From assembly GCA_003218935.1 (NCBI GenBank), contig QHPA01000345.1, positions 1 to 17,863 on the forward strand: 17,863 nt of DNA, read 5' to 3'. The notes under the pieces are model-generated. The model was not told where the DNA came from and ran no database searches. It saw only the letters and a list, made by a program, of their open reading frames with translations. Origin of the DNA: Verrucomicrobiota bacterium (GTDB lineage Bacteria > Verrucomicrobiota > Verrucomicrobiia > Limisphaerales > AV2). A program made the translations under genes and the position numbers. Below, piece by piece: positions 1 through 9,910 of this stretch. Each line of letters begins with the position of its first letter. The stretch's first letter is position 1.

Positions 1-7
1 GTTCGAC

Positions 8-397
8 TCATTTACCGGGCTGTGGCGATAGAAGAACATCGCCCAAATCGTGGCGCAGATCTCTTGCATAAGCCCAGCCTCCAAGATTTGTCTCAATCAC
101 TTTGTAGCCAAAAGCCTCCACCCGATAACTAACCAATGCACCTCGATCCAAATGAAGCCACCGGGTTTGCTTGCATCCAAAAAGATCAAACCGCCCATTC
201 AAATCGGTTCGCGTTGTCGCGGCCGCAACCGACGGCTTGAATCTCGTGACGGAACCCTTGGCGATTGGTTGATATGTTGTCGCATCAATCACCCGACCCG
301 ACGCCGGCGGCGAGACCCATTCTTTGTGAGGAAATGGCACATCCCCGCAACCGCTCACCAAGAGTAATGCAAGAATTGATGTGCCGAATTTTAACAT
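8..397 (-). CDS. Small predicted lipoprotein with carboxypeptidase-regulatory-like domain
   Basis: A 129-residue protein is read from the ATG at 397. It opens with a short positive start (MLKF), a hydrophobic stretch and the lipobox VSGC, so Cys17 would be the lipidated residue after signal peptidase II cleavage. Residues about 32-75 (ASGRVIDATTYQPIAKGSV, then TRTDLNGRFDLF) match the beta-sandwich signature of carboxypeptidase-regulatory-like or peptidase-associated domains, which are found on secreted and surface proteins. The frame is open further upstream to 442, but that would put a non-signal extension before the signal peptide and overlap the moxR end, so 397 is preferred. It starts 22 bases after the moxR stop on the same strand, which suggests co-transcription. 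No clear Shine-Dalgarno sequence is seen. The molecular function is unknown; the lipoprotein assignment is good and the fold assignment moderate. Confidence 0.72.
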   Translation of the reverse strand: MLKFGTSILALLLVSGCGDVPFPHKEWVSPPASGRVIDATTYQPIAKGSVTRFKPSVAAATTRTDLNGRFDLFGCKQTRWLHLDRGALVSYRVEAFGYKVIETNLGGWAYARDLRHDLGDVLLSPQPGK

Positions 398-419
398 AGA
401 GCAGAAGAGAAAATCTTGT

Positions 420-1409
420 TCACGGCACCGGCAGCTCATCAAAAATCTTCTGAATGACCGTCTCGCTGGTCTTCTCCTCGGCCTCGGCTTCGTAAGTGAT
501 GGCGACGCGGTGGCGCAACACGTCCATGCCGATGCTTTTCACGTCCTGCGGCGTGACGTAGCCGCGGCCGCGCAGAAAGGCGAACGCTTTGCCGGCGAGC
601 GTGAGCGCAATCGTCGCGCGCGGCGACGCGCCGAGTTGAATGAAATCCTTCACGTCGATGTTGTAGTGCGCCGGATCGCGGGTGGCGCAGACGAGGTCCA
701 CGATATAATCCTTCACTTTGTCGTCCATATAGATGTCGTTGATCACTTCGCGCGCCGCGAGGATGGTTTTGGCGTCCACGACCGCGCTCGCGCCGGGCAA
801 TCCGCTCGTGCGCGCCATCAGATCGAGGATTTGGCGTTCCTCCTCGCGGTTCGGGTAGCCGATGCGCAGTTTCAACATGAAACGATCCACCTGCGCTTCA
901 GGCAACGGGTAAGTCCCTTCCTGCTCGATCGGATTCTGCGTGGCGAGCACGAGGAACGGTTCCTCGAGTTTGAACGTCTGATCGCCGATGGTGACCTGCT
1001 TTTCCTGCATCGCTTCGAGCAGCGCGCTTTGGACCTTGGCGGGCGCGCGATTGATTTCGTCGGCGAGGACGAGATGGGCGAAGATGGGGCCGCGCCGCGT
1101 GGTGAACGCGCCGGATTGCGGATTGTAAATCTGCGTGCCGATGACATCGGCGGGCAACATGTCCGGCGTGAATTGCAGTCGTGCGAATTTAACGTTGACG
1201 CTGGCGGCGAGCGATTTGACGGAGAGCGTCTTGGCCAATCCAGGGACGCCTTCGAGCAGGACATGGCCGTTGGCCAGGAGCCCAATGATGAGCCGCTCGA
1301 CCAGATATTTTTGGCCGACGACGACTTTGTTGATTTCGTTGAGCAGCGGCTGCACGAACGCGCTGGCCTGCTGCACCTCTGCGTTGATAGCGCTGATGCC
1401 GGTATTCAT
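420..1409 (-). CDS. MoxR-family AAA+ ATPase
   Basis: A 329-residue cytoplasmic ATPase of the MoxR/RavA class, chaperone-like AAA+ proteins that remodel or activate partner proteins, often together with VWA-domain proteins. Visible motifs are Walker A GVPGLAKT at residues 54-61 (Lys60), Walker B LVLADE at about 113-118 (Asp117, Glu118) followed by INRAPAKVQSALLEAMQE, and sensor 1 LATQNP with Asn159 followed by the MoxR-typical EGTYPLPEAQVDRF. Length is normal for the family. The ATG at 1409 gives the usual MoxR N-terminus (a helix, then VVVGQ at about 29-33). It is transcribed away from the hybrid kinase and followed by the small lipoprotein. The DUF58 and VWA genes that commonly follow moxR are not in the stretch visible here. 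The family call is secure; the client is unknown. Confidence 0.95.
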   Translation of the reverse strand: MNTGISAINAEVQQASAFVQPLLNEINKVVVGQKYLVERLIIGLLANGHVLLEGVPGLAKTLSVKSLAASVNVKFARLQFTPDMLPADVIGTQIYNPQSGAFTTRRGPIFAHLVLADEINRAPAKVQSALLEAMQEKQVTIGDQTFKLEEPFLVLATQNPIEQEGTYPLPEAQVDRFMLKLRIGYPNREEERQILDLMARTSGLPGASAVVDAKTILAAREVINDIYMDDKVKDYIVDLVCATRDPAHYNIDVKDFIQLGASPRATIALTLAGKAFAFLRGRGYVTPQDVKSIGMDVLRHRVAITYEAEAEEKTSETVIQKIFDELPVP

Positions 1410-1517
1410 TTTTCGCGATGATAATGCCCGATGGACAACTGAACCTGCAAATGCGTTCAGAAAAAGTCAACGGCACAATCCTTGCATCCGCTTGCCTGAG
1501 AAGATGGTGAAATAGCG

Positions 1518-1545
1518 TTGCCAGGTTTTTGCAGATGCCTATGCT
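1518..1545 (+). promoter_or_regulatory. Possible sigma70-type promoter of the hybrid histidine kinase
   Basis: TTGCCA at 1518-1523 (5 of 6 to the -35 consensus) is followed after 16 bases by TATGCT at 1540-1545 (4 of 6 to the -10 consensus). It would start transcription about 14 bases before the ATG at 1566. This is a match by eye only. The opposite strand of the same gap (1410-1565) must hold the moxR promoter, for which no convincing pair was found. Confidence 0.3.
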
Positions 1546-1565
1546 CAACCTCCTGTTTGTCCGTT

Positions 1566-4253
1566 ATGAACGGAAATTTGCCCGAATTGCGGGAACATTT
1601 TCGCAGGATGCGAGCGGCTTATCTGGTCCTGTTGATCTCGCTGATCCCGACGCTGGTCGCCTATCGCCGGGTGAAATACAGCGTAATGGCCCGCGACCAG
1701 GCGCGGTTTGAGCAGGCGGTGCAGTCCACGCGGGATGCCCTGACGCAGCGAATGGAGAGTTACCTTTCGGCGCTGCGCGGCCTGCGCGGGCTGTTCGATG
1801 CGAACCAGACGGTCACACCGGAACAATGGGAGAAATACGCCCGCAGCATCGATTTGAAATGGAATTACCGCGGCATGGTGGACATCGGCTTCGCGCGGCG
1901 CGTCAGGCGGGAGGAAAAAGACCGCCACGTTGCGGCCATGCGCAGCGCGGCTTTTCCCGATTACAGGCTGAAGGCGAACGAGGATCGCGACGAGTATTTC
2001 CCCATGATTTACCTGAGCGCGGTCACCAATTCCGCCAACTGGGCGCCGGGCTGGGATCTTTTCAATGAGCCTGCGAGAAGCAACGCGATGGAACGGGCGC
2101 GACAGGCGGATCGTCCGATTGCCACCGGCAAAGTGACGCTGCTGACGCCCGACGGTCCCAAGCCCGAACCAGGATTTGTTATTTATCTGCCGGTATATGG
2201 CAACGGAGTAAAGCCGGAGAATTGGACGGAACGAAAAGAGGCGACGATTGGCTTCGTCTTCGCTTCGTTTGTCGCGCGCGATCTGGGCAACGCCATCCTC
2301 GGAGCGCAGACGAATGGCCTGGTGGACATCGAAATCTTCGACGGAGGAGCGCCCACGCCGGAGAACCTGGTATTTGACAGTGACGGAATCCTGGCGGCGG
2401 GAAATCCAGCCGTTTCGCGCCACGTGTCGCAGGCAGTGCCGCTGGAAGGATTTGGTCGGAGTTGGACGATTCATTTCTCCACGCTGCCGGCCTTCGAATT
2501 GGACTCCAAAAAGCATTTGCCGTGGATCGCCTTGTTCGGCGGGTTGACCGTTTCCCTGTTGCTGTTCGGCATTGCCTGGACACAGGTGGGTGCGCGCTCG
2601 GCGGCGGAAGGGTTGACCGGTGAGCTGCGCCAGTCCGAGGAGCTGCTCAGGCGAGTCAACGCAGAATTGCGCACGAAGATACACGAGCGCCAACAAGTCG
2701 AGGACGCCCTGGCGGCCGAGAAGGAACGATTGGCTGTCACGCTCCGTTCCATTGGCGATGGTGTGATCACGACGGACATCGCCGGGAACATTGTGCTGTT
2801 GAACCGCGCGGCGGAAAACCTCACTGGCTGGCCGCGATCCCACGCGGTGGGCCGGCCGTTGAGCGAAGTGTTTCAACCTTTGGATGAGACCACACGCGAG
2901 CCGTTGGACAATCCCATCGAACGGGTGCTGAAGGCCGATACCACGTTCGGCCGGGGCTCGCCGACGGTGCTGGTTTCGCGAGCGGGCCGGGAACGGATTG
3001 TCATGACCGTCGGCGCGCCGGTCCATGATCACACGGACAGCATCATCGGCGTAGTGCTCGTCTTTCGCGACATCACGGAAAACCGCAAGCTTGAAGCCGA
3101 ACTTCACAAAGCGAGCAAGCTGGAATCGCTCGGCTTGCTGGCGGGCGGCGTCGCGCACGATTTCAACAACGTCCTGACCGGCATTTTCGGGAATATTTCG
3201 CTTGCGAAAATGTTTGCCCCGACTGACAGCCCGGTCCGGGAGCGGCTGGAGAAAGCCGAGCAGTCCTGCCTACGGGCCAAGGAAATGACCGGCCAGTTGT
3301 TGACGTTTGCCCGCGGTGGGGCGCCGATCCGACGCGTCAAGTCGGTTCCACGGTTGCTGAAGGAATCGTGCGACAACGCCGTGCTGGGCTCGAATGTTCG
3401 CTGCGAGTTTTGGTGCGCCCCGGACCTTCAGCCGGTCGAAGTGGACCAGGGACAAATCACGCAAGTGTTCAACAATCTGCTGGTTAACGCCGTTCAGGCG
3501 ATGCCCGAGGGAGGGACAATCCGGGTGCGCGCGGAGAATGTCCCGGCGGGAACCAGGGCCGGCCTGCCTTCTCCCGGCGCCGGCTACGTGAGGATTTCCA
3601 TACAAGATGACGGTCCGGGGATTCCACCGGAGCATTTGTCGCGGATTTTTGATCCGTTTTTCACCACGAAGCACAAGGGCCGCGGCCTGGGGCTGGCCAC
3701 CGCGTATTCCATCGTGCGCAAGCACGACGGGCTGATCGAAGTGGAGTCCAAACGGGATCAGGGCGCGACGTTTCACGTTTATCTGCCGGCGCCGATGCAG
3801 GCGGTGGCGACGGAAACGGAGGAGCAGAACCCGCCGCCGACCGGTCAGGGCCGCATCCTCGTGATGGACGACGAGCCGGACATTTTAAATTTTTCCCATG
3901 ACGCGCTGAAGCGCCTCGGCTACGAAGCCGAGTTGGCACGCGACGGGGCAGAAGCGATTCGACGTTATCGAGAGGCACTTGAGGTGGGCCGCCCGTTTTC
4001 AGCCATCATCATGGACCTCACGATTCCCGGCGGTATCGGCGGCAAGGAAGCCATTAAAGATCTGCTCGAACTCGATCCGCAGGCCAGGGCAATCGTCTCC
4101 AGCGGCTACTCGAACGATCCGGTCATGGCCGAATTCTCCAAATACGGCTTCCGCGGGGTCGTGGCCAAGCCGTATGAAATCCGGGAGCTCGCCCGAGTGC
4201 TGCGGCAAGTGATCGGTTCCGACTCGTCGTCACACTCCCAGGCGCAGGCTTGA
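1566..4253 (+). CDS. Membrane hybrid histidine kinase (CHASE-PAS-HisKA-HATPase-receiver)
   Basis: An 895-residue sensor kinase when started at the ATG at 1566. The frame can be read back to 1518, but only through an unlikely Cys-rich leader. A transmembrane helix at about 17-34 is followed by an extracytoplasmic CHASE ligand-binding domain (about 60-240, with LRGLFDANQTVTPEQWEKY) and a second helix at about 317-340. A coiled-coil linker (345-385) leads to a PAS domain (385-500, ending VVLVFRDITENRKLE). The dimerisation box GGVAHDFNNVLTG carries phospho-acceptor His531. The ATPase domain shows the N box (NNLLVNAVQAM), DDGPGIP, FDPFFTTK and GRGLGLA. The C-terminal receiver has the acidic MDDEPD, Asp817 in IIMDLTIPGG, Ser in VSSGYS and Lys in VAKPYE, so it looks phosphorylatable. 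No separate response regulator lies next to it. The ligand is unknown. Confidence 0.95.
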   Translation: MNGNLPELREHFRRMRAAYLVLLISLIPTLVAYRRVKYSVMARDQARFEQAVQSTRDALTQRMESYLSALRGLRGLFDANQTVTPEQWEKYARSIDLKWNYRGMVDIGFARRVRREEKDRHVAAMRSAAFPDYRLKANEDRDEYFPMIYLSAVTNSANWAPGWDLFNEPARSNAMERARQADRPIATGKVTLLTPDGPKPEPGFVIYLPVYGNGVKPENWTERKEATIGFVFASFVARDLGNAILGAQTNGLVDIEIFDGGAPTPENLVFDSDGILAAGNPAVSRHVSQAVPLEGFGRSWTIHFSTLPAFELDSKKHLPWIALFGGLTVSLLLFGIAWTQVGARSAAEGLTGELRQSEELLRRVNAELRTKIHERQQVEDALAAEKERLAVTLRSIGDGVITTDIAGNIVLLNRAAENLTGWPRSHAVGRPLSEVFQPLDETTREPLDNPIERVLKADTTFGRGSPTVLVSRAGRERIVMTVGAPVHDHTDSIIGVVLVFRDITENRKLEAELHKASKLESLGLLAGGVAHDFNNVLTGIFGNISLAKMFAPTDSPVRERLEKAEQSCLRAKEMTGQLLTFARGGAPIRRVKSVPRLLKESCDNAVLGSNVRCEFWCAPDLQPVEVDQGQITQVFNNLLVNAVQAMPEGGTIRVRAENVPAGTRAGLPSPGAGYVRISIQDDGPGIPPEHLSRIFDPFFTTKHKGRGLGLATAYSIVRKHDGLIEVESKRDQGATFHVYLPAPMQAVATETEEQNPPPTGQGRILVMDDEPDILNFSHDALKRLGYEAELARDGAEAIRRYREALEVGRPFSAIIMDLTIPGGIGGKEAIKDLLELDPQARAIVSSGYSNDPVMAEFSKYGFRGVVAKPYEIRELARVLRQVIGSDSSSHSQAQA

Positions 4254-4272
4254 CCCAGGCAGTTTCGCGTTA

Positions 4273-5196
4273 TCAGAACAGGGCGTGCGCCGCCTCAATG
4301 TCCCGCTCGATTTGTTTTCGCAGCGCTTCGAGAGAAGGAAACCTGTGTTCCCCGCGCAGTTTTCCCACAAACGCAATTCCCAGTTCCTGATCGTAAAGGT
4401 CGCCAGAGAAATCGAGCAGATGGACTTCGATTTGGAGTTGCCGTGCGGGGTTTTGGAGGGTGGGGCGGAGGCCAATATTAACGACCGCCCGATGTTGCCG
4501 GCCTCCGAAAAGCGCGTGCGCGGCGTAAACGCCGTTGGGCGGAACGACCAGGCCGGCAAACTCCAGATTCGCCGTAGGAAATCCGAGTTGTCGCCCCAGT
4601 TGGTCGCCGCGGATGACCCTTCCGGCAAGCGCATAGGTGCGGCCGAGCATTTGGCTCGCGGCGTCGAGGTTGCCGTCGCGGATGGCTTCGCGAATTCTCG
4701 TGCTGCTGACCACCTTCCCGTCCAGTGACACTGAGGCCAGCCCGTGCACCATGAAAAGCAGTTCCTTTCCCAGCCGCTTCAGAAGTTCGACGTTACCGCT
4801 TCGCCGGTGCCCGAACGTGAAGGCGCTGCCGACGCACAGGCTGTGCAGGTTGCGGAAGTCTCGTACCAGCGCGCGAATGAATTGCTCGCCGGAAATTTCA
4901 CTGAATGCCTGGTCGAAATGGATCGACAGCGCGACGTCAATGCCCAACGACTCAATCACGCGCAGTCTTTGCGAAAGGGAATAAATCAAAGGTGGATTAC
5001 GTTCGGGCGCGACAACTGAATTTGGATGGCAATCAAACGTGATGGCGACGGCGATGCCTTCGTGCTGGCGCGCGTCCTCGATCGTTTGCCGGATGACCTG
5101 CTGATGGCCGAGGTGAACGCCATCAAACATCCCGATGGCCACGCAGACTCTGCGCGAGCCGGGCTCGAGTTCGTTGGCGGCGTGGATGATGTTCAT
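4273..5196 (-). CDS. ribF: Bifunctional riboflavin kinase / FAD synthetase RibF
   Basis: A 307-residue cytoplasmic enzyme that phosphorylates riboflavin to FMN and adenylylates FMN to FAD. The N-terminal FAD synthetase half has the nucleotidyltransferase signature GMFDGVHLGH (residues 22-31) and SSTRIREAI (from Ser164). The C-terminal flavokinase half has GFPTAN (205-210), PPNGVYA and NIGLRPT, then the helical end FPSLEALRKQIERD. The length is typical of bacterial RibF. It is the last gene of the nusA-to-ribF operon, 38 bases after truB, and ends convergently 19 bases from the histidine kinase. rpsO, which often follows ribF in other bacteria, is not here. Confidence 0.97.
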   Translation of the reverse strand: MNIIHAANELEPGSRRVCVAIGMFDGVHLGHQQVIRQTIEDARQHEGIAVAITFDCHPNSVVAPERNPPLIYSLSQRLRVIESLGIDVALSIHFDQAFSEISGEQFIRALVRDFRNLHSLCVGSAFTFGHRRSGNVELLKRLGKELLFMVHGLASVSLDGKVVSSTRIREAIRDGNLDAASQMLGRTYALAGRVIRGDQLGRQLGFPTANLEFAGLVVPPNGVYAAHALFGGRQHRAVVNIGLRPTLQNPARQLQIEVHLLDFSGDLYDQELGIAFVGKLRGEHRFPSLEALRKQIERDIEAAHALF

Positions 5197-5204
5197 TCGA
5201 GTTG

Positions 5205-5235
5205 AATCGTAAAACCGTAAAACCGTTTAACGATT
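5205..5235. repeat. Octamer-period, imperfectly palindromic repeat in the truB-ribF gap
   Basis: The short truB-ribF spacer is built of octamers: CGTAAAAC at 5208-5215 and again at 5216-5223, then the variant CGTTTAAC at 5224-5231. The outer parts (5205-5214 and 5226-5235) are inverted copies of each other with one mismatch, giving a 10-bp imperfect hairpin with an 11-base loop. The final base pairs reach into the truB stop codon. There is no T-run, so it does not look like an intrinsic terminator. It may be a dispersed spacer repeat. Confidence 0.55.
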
Positions 5236-5945
5236 TAAGCCGCCAGTTTCAAAAACGGAATCACGCGTTTTTCGAGTTCGCGCGGTGACAGCGCCAGCAC
5301 CTGGTCCAGCGGCAGGGCGTCGGCCACGTAGAACTTCCCGGATGAAATCCTGCGGAGTCTGGCCAGATGCGCACCGCAACCGAGCTTTTGACCGAAGTCG
5401 TGCGCGAGGGTGCGGACATACGTGCCTTTCGTGCAGGCGACGCGAAAGTGGCCAATCGGCTCCCGGTAAATGTTGAGCCGAAAGCTGTAGATGTGAATGA
5501 GCCGTTCCTTGCGTTCCACTTCGATGCCTTTGCGGGCGAGCTTGTAGAGCGGCACGCCATCCTTCTTTATGGCGGAAACCATCGGCGGCATTTGCATCTG
5601 GTCGCCGACGAAGGTAGCGGCCGCTTCGTTCAACTGATCGAGCGTCAACGGGGGGACCGGCAGGGAGGCGGTGAGTTCGCCGTCGGCGTCGTAGCTGGTG
5701 GTCGTCTCGCCGAGTTTAATCGTCCCTTCATAGACTTTGTCGGCTGCCATGAGTTTTTCGGAAAGTTTGGTGCCGCGCCCCAGCACCACGATGAGCAGTC
5801 CGGTGGCGTTGGGGTCAAGCGTGCCGCAGTGGCCGACTTTTTTGATTTGAAACCGACGGCGGACGGCGTCCACCACGTCATGCGAAGTCAGGCCGACCGG
5901 TTTATCGACAAGAAGCGCGCCGTCGAGCGGGTCAAATTCGTGCAT
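5235..5945 (-). CDS. truB: tRNA pseudouridine(55) synthase TruB
   Basis: A 236-residue enzyme that isomerises uridine 55 in the T-loop of tRNA. It shows the N-terminal motif LLVDKPVGLTSHDVV, then the catalytic loop VGHCGTLDPNATGLL with nucleophile Asp44, then YEGTIKLGETTTSYDADGE. Later there is the KGTYVRTLAHDFG segment and the LRRISSG element. It is about 70 residues shorter than the E. coli enzyme and ends soon after the catalytic domain, so the C-terminal PUA-like domain appears to be missing. No frameshift is visible. It starts 3 bases after the nrnA stop, so it is translated from the same operon mRNA. Confidence 0.96.
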   Translation of the reverse strand: MHEFDPLDGALLVDKPVGLTSHDVVDAVRRRFQIKKVGHCGTLDPNATGLLIVVLGRGTKLSEKLMAADKVYEGTIKLGETTTSYDADGELTASLPVPPLTLDQLNEAAATFVGDQMQMPPMVSAIKKDGVPLYKLARKGIEVERKERLIHIYSFRLNIYREPIGHFRVACTKGTYVRTLAHDFGQKLGCGAHLARLRRISSGKFYVADALPLDQVLALSPRELEKRVIPFLKLAA

Positions 5946-5948
5946 GAA

Positions 5949-6932
5949 TCAGTGCGCCGAGTCGAGGGCTTTTTTGAGTGCGGCGATCACGCGGCGCTGG
6001 ACGGCCAGCGGCTTGCCCGGGATGCGCGCGCCGGCCGCCGCAGGATGTCCGCCACCGCCAAACTGACTGGCGATTTCACTCACGTCCACGGACTCGCTTT
6101 TGGAGCGCAAGCTGACGCGGGTCATTTCATCGTTCATCTCCTCGAAAATGCACGCTACGACGACCGGCTCGATTGCGCGGAGATGGTCAATGAGGCCCTC
6201 GCTGTCCGCCGAGTCGGCGCCGGTGCGCGCGTAGTCCGCCTTCTTCAGCCAGAAGTAGGCGACCTGGTCGTCGTGCGCCAGCCGGAAATGATCGTAGAGG
6301 TGTTTCAACAGGCGGGCGCGGGACAGTGGATAAGATTGGTAAACTTCATGGCAGATTTTGGCGAGGTTTGCGCCGAGCTTCACCAACTCCGCGGCGACGT
6401 GGTAGGTGGACGGTCGGGTGCTCGGATACTGAAATGAACCGGTATCGGTGGAAACGGCGGTGAACAGGCAGTCGGCAATGGGCGGCGTGATGGGCCACCT
6501 CGTCGTCTTGAGCAGTCGGAAAATCAGCTCACCGGTGGACGATTCGCGTTGCGAGACCCAGTTGATGTCGCCGTAGCGTGTGTTGCTTTGGTGGTGATCG
6601 ATATTGATGAGCCGCTTCCGGTTTTGGATGCACTTCCCCACCTTGCCGAGCCGGTCGAAACTGGCGGAGTCGGTGGCAATGACGCAGTCGAACTGGTGAC
6701 CAGGTGAGGGTGGTTGAATCAGGTTTTGCGTGTCGAGGAACGCCAGTTTTTGCGGCACGCGGTCTTCATTCCAGCAAACGACTTTTTTACCCTGGTTCCG
6801 GAGCGCCAGCGCGAGGCCAAGCTGCGAGCCGGTGCAGTCGCCGTCCGGGCGGACATGGCCCGCGACGCAGATGGTTTTGCTCTTGGCGATCCCTTCCCGG
6901 ATGCGGTCGATGATCTTCGGATAGGGTTTCAT
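5949..6932 (-). CDS. nrnA: DHH/DHHA1 phosphoesterase, NrnA-like oligoribonuclease / pAp phosphatase
   Basis: A 327-residue cytoplasmic DHH-superfamily phosphoesterase. Metal-binding motifs are in order: HVRPDGDCTGS (His26, Asp30, Asp32), ATDSAS (Asp88) and NIDHHQSN (Asp112, His113, His114). The C-terminal DHHA1 domain has the substrate-binding glycine loop GGGGHPAAAGA. Members of this NrnA group degrade nanoRNAs, and some also dephosphorylate 3'-phosphoadenosine 5'-phosphate or cyclic-dinucleotide products. Its location between rbfA and truB is the usual place for this subfamily. The start codon overlaps the rbfA stop as ATGA, indicating translational coupling. The exact substrate cannot be told from sequence. 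Confidence 0.93.
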   Translation of the reverse strand: MKPYPKIIDRIREGIAKSKTICVAGHVRPDGDCTGSQLGLALALRNQGKKVVCWNEDRVPQKLAFLDTQNLIQPPSPGHQFDCVIATDSASFDRLGKVGKCIQNRKRLINIDHHQSNTRYGDINWVSQRESSTGELIFRLLKTTRWPITPPIADCLFTAVSTDTGSFQYPSTRPSTYHVAAELVKLGANLAKICHEVYQSYPLSRARLLKHLYDHFRLAHDDQVAYFWLKKADYARTGADSADSEGLIDHLRAIEPVVVACIFEEMNDEMTRVSLRSKSESVDVSEIASQFGGGGHPAAAGARIPGKPLAVQRRVIAALKKALDSAH

Positions 6933-7285
6933 GAAGGGGACTGGGACCGTTCGATCTGCTCGATAATTTCCAGCACGCGGTTGCCTCTCTTTACCGAATC
7001 GTCCAGCACGAAACGCAATCTGGGAGTGTATTTGAGCACGACGGCGCGGCCGACGAGACCTTGAATGCGCGGCCGCTCCTTCTTGAGAATTTCAAACCCC
7101 TTCCGTTGCTGTTCGGCCGTTCCGATGATGCCGACGAAAACGGTTGCGGACTGCAAGTCGCCCGCGACGCCGACGTCGTTGACCGTGATCAAGCCGGCTT
7201 CGCCGACGGGAATTTCGCGCCGAATGACTTCGCCGATCTGGCGTTTGAGAAGCTCGCGCACACGTTGGTGTCGGAGAGACTGCAT
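6929..7285 (-). CDS. rbfA: 30S ribosome-binding factor RbfA
   Basis: A 118-residue KH-like protein that binds the immature 30S subunit and helps 16S rRNA maturation. It starts with the characteristic helix (HQRVRELLKRQIGEVIRREI), continues with GLITVNDVGVAGDLQSATVFVGI, and ends in the family-typical LRFVLDDSVKRGNRVLEIIEQIE. The length is normal. It sits between infB and nrnA as in many bacteria and overlaps nrnA by 4 bases. The preceding 129-base gap after infB (7286-7414) holds no recognisable gene or strong hairpin. Confidence 0.95.
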   Translation of the reverse strand: MQSLRHQRVRELLKRQIGEVIRREIPVGEAGLITVNDVGVAGDLQSATVFVGIIGTAEQQRKGFEILKKERPRIQGLVGRAVVLKYTPRLRFVLDDSVKRGNRVLEIIEQIERSQSPS

Positions 7286-7414
7286 AGTCTTGGCTGGAGA
7301 AGTTTAAGACGCAGTTAAGGCCGATGATAAACCAGGTGTTGGTCGAATCGTTCGCGCCTGCTTCTTCTCGATCGTCGCCTCAAATTCAATTTCCAATCCC
7401 GTCCCGAGCCCTTG

Positions 7415-9826
<2,412 letters not shown>

Positions 9827-9910
9827 AAATATTCTGTTCCGACCGGATATTCCGCAAAGTCTTCACGCGCTTAACATGCTGACGTTGGAATTGGCGAGCG
9901 CACGACTTTA

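Noticed and set aside
381..1421. Long open frame antisense to moxR
   Set aside because: It mirrors codon bias of the real gene on the other strand, and its translation is rich in Arg/His/Asp with no family motif. Similar long antisense frames opposite the histidine kinase (1545-3158), truB/nrnA (5367-6437), infB (7412-8722) and nusA (10067-11173) were dismissed for the same reason.
1410..1520. TTGACT on the minus strand as a moxR promoter -35 box
   Set aside because: No hexamer at a 15-18 base spacing resembles a -10 box better than about 2 of 6.
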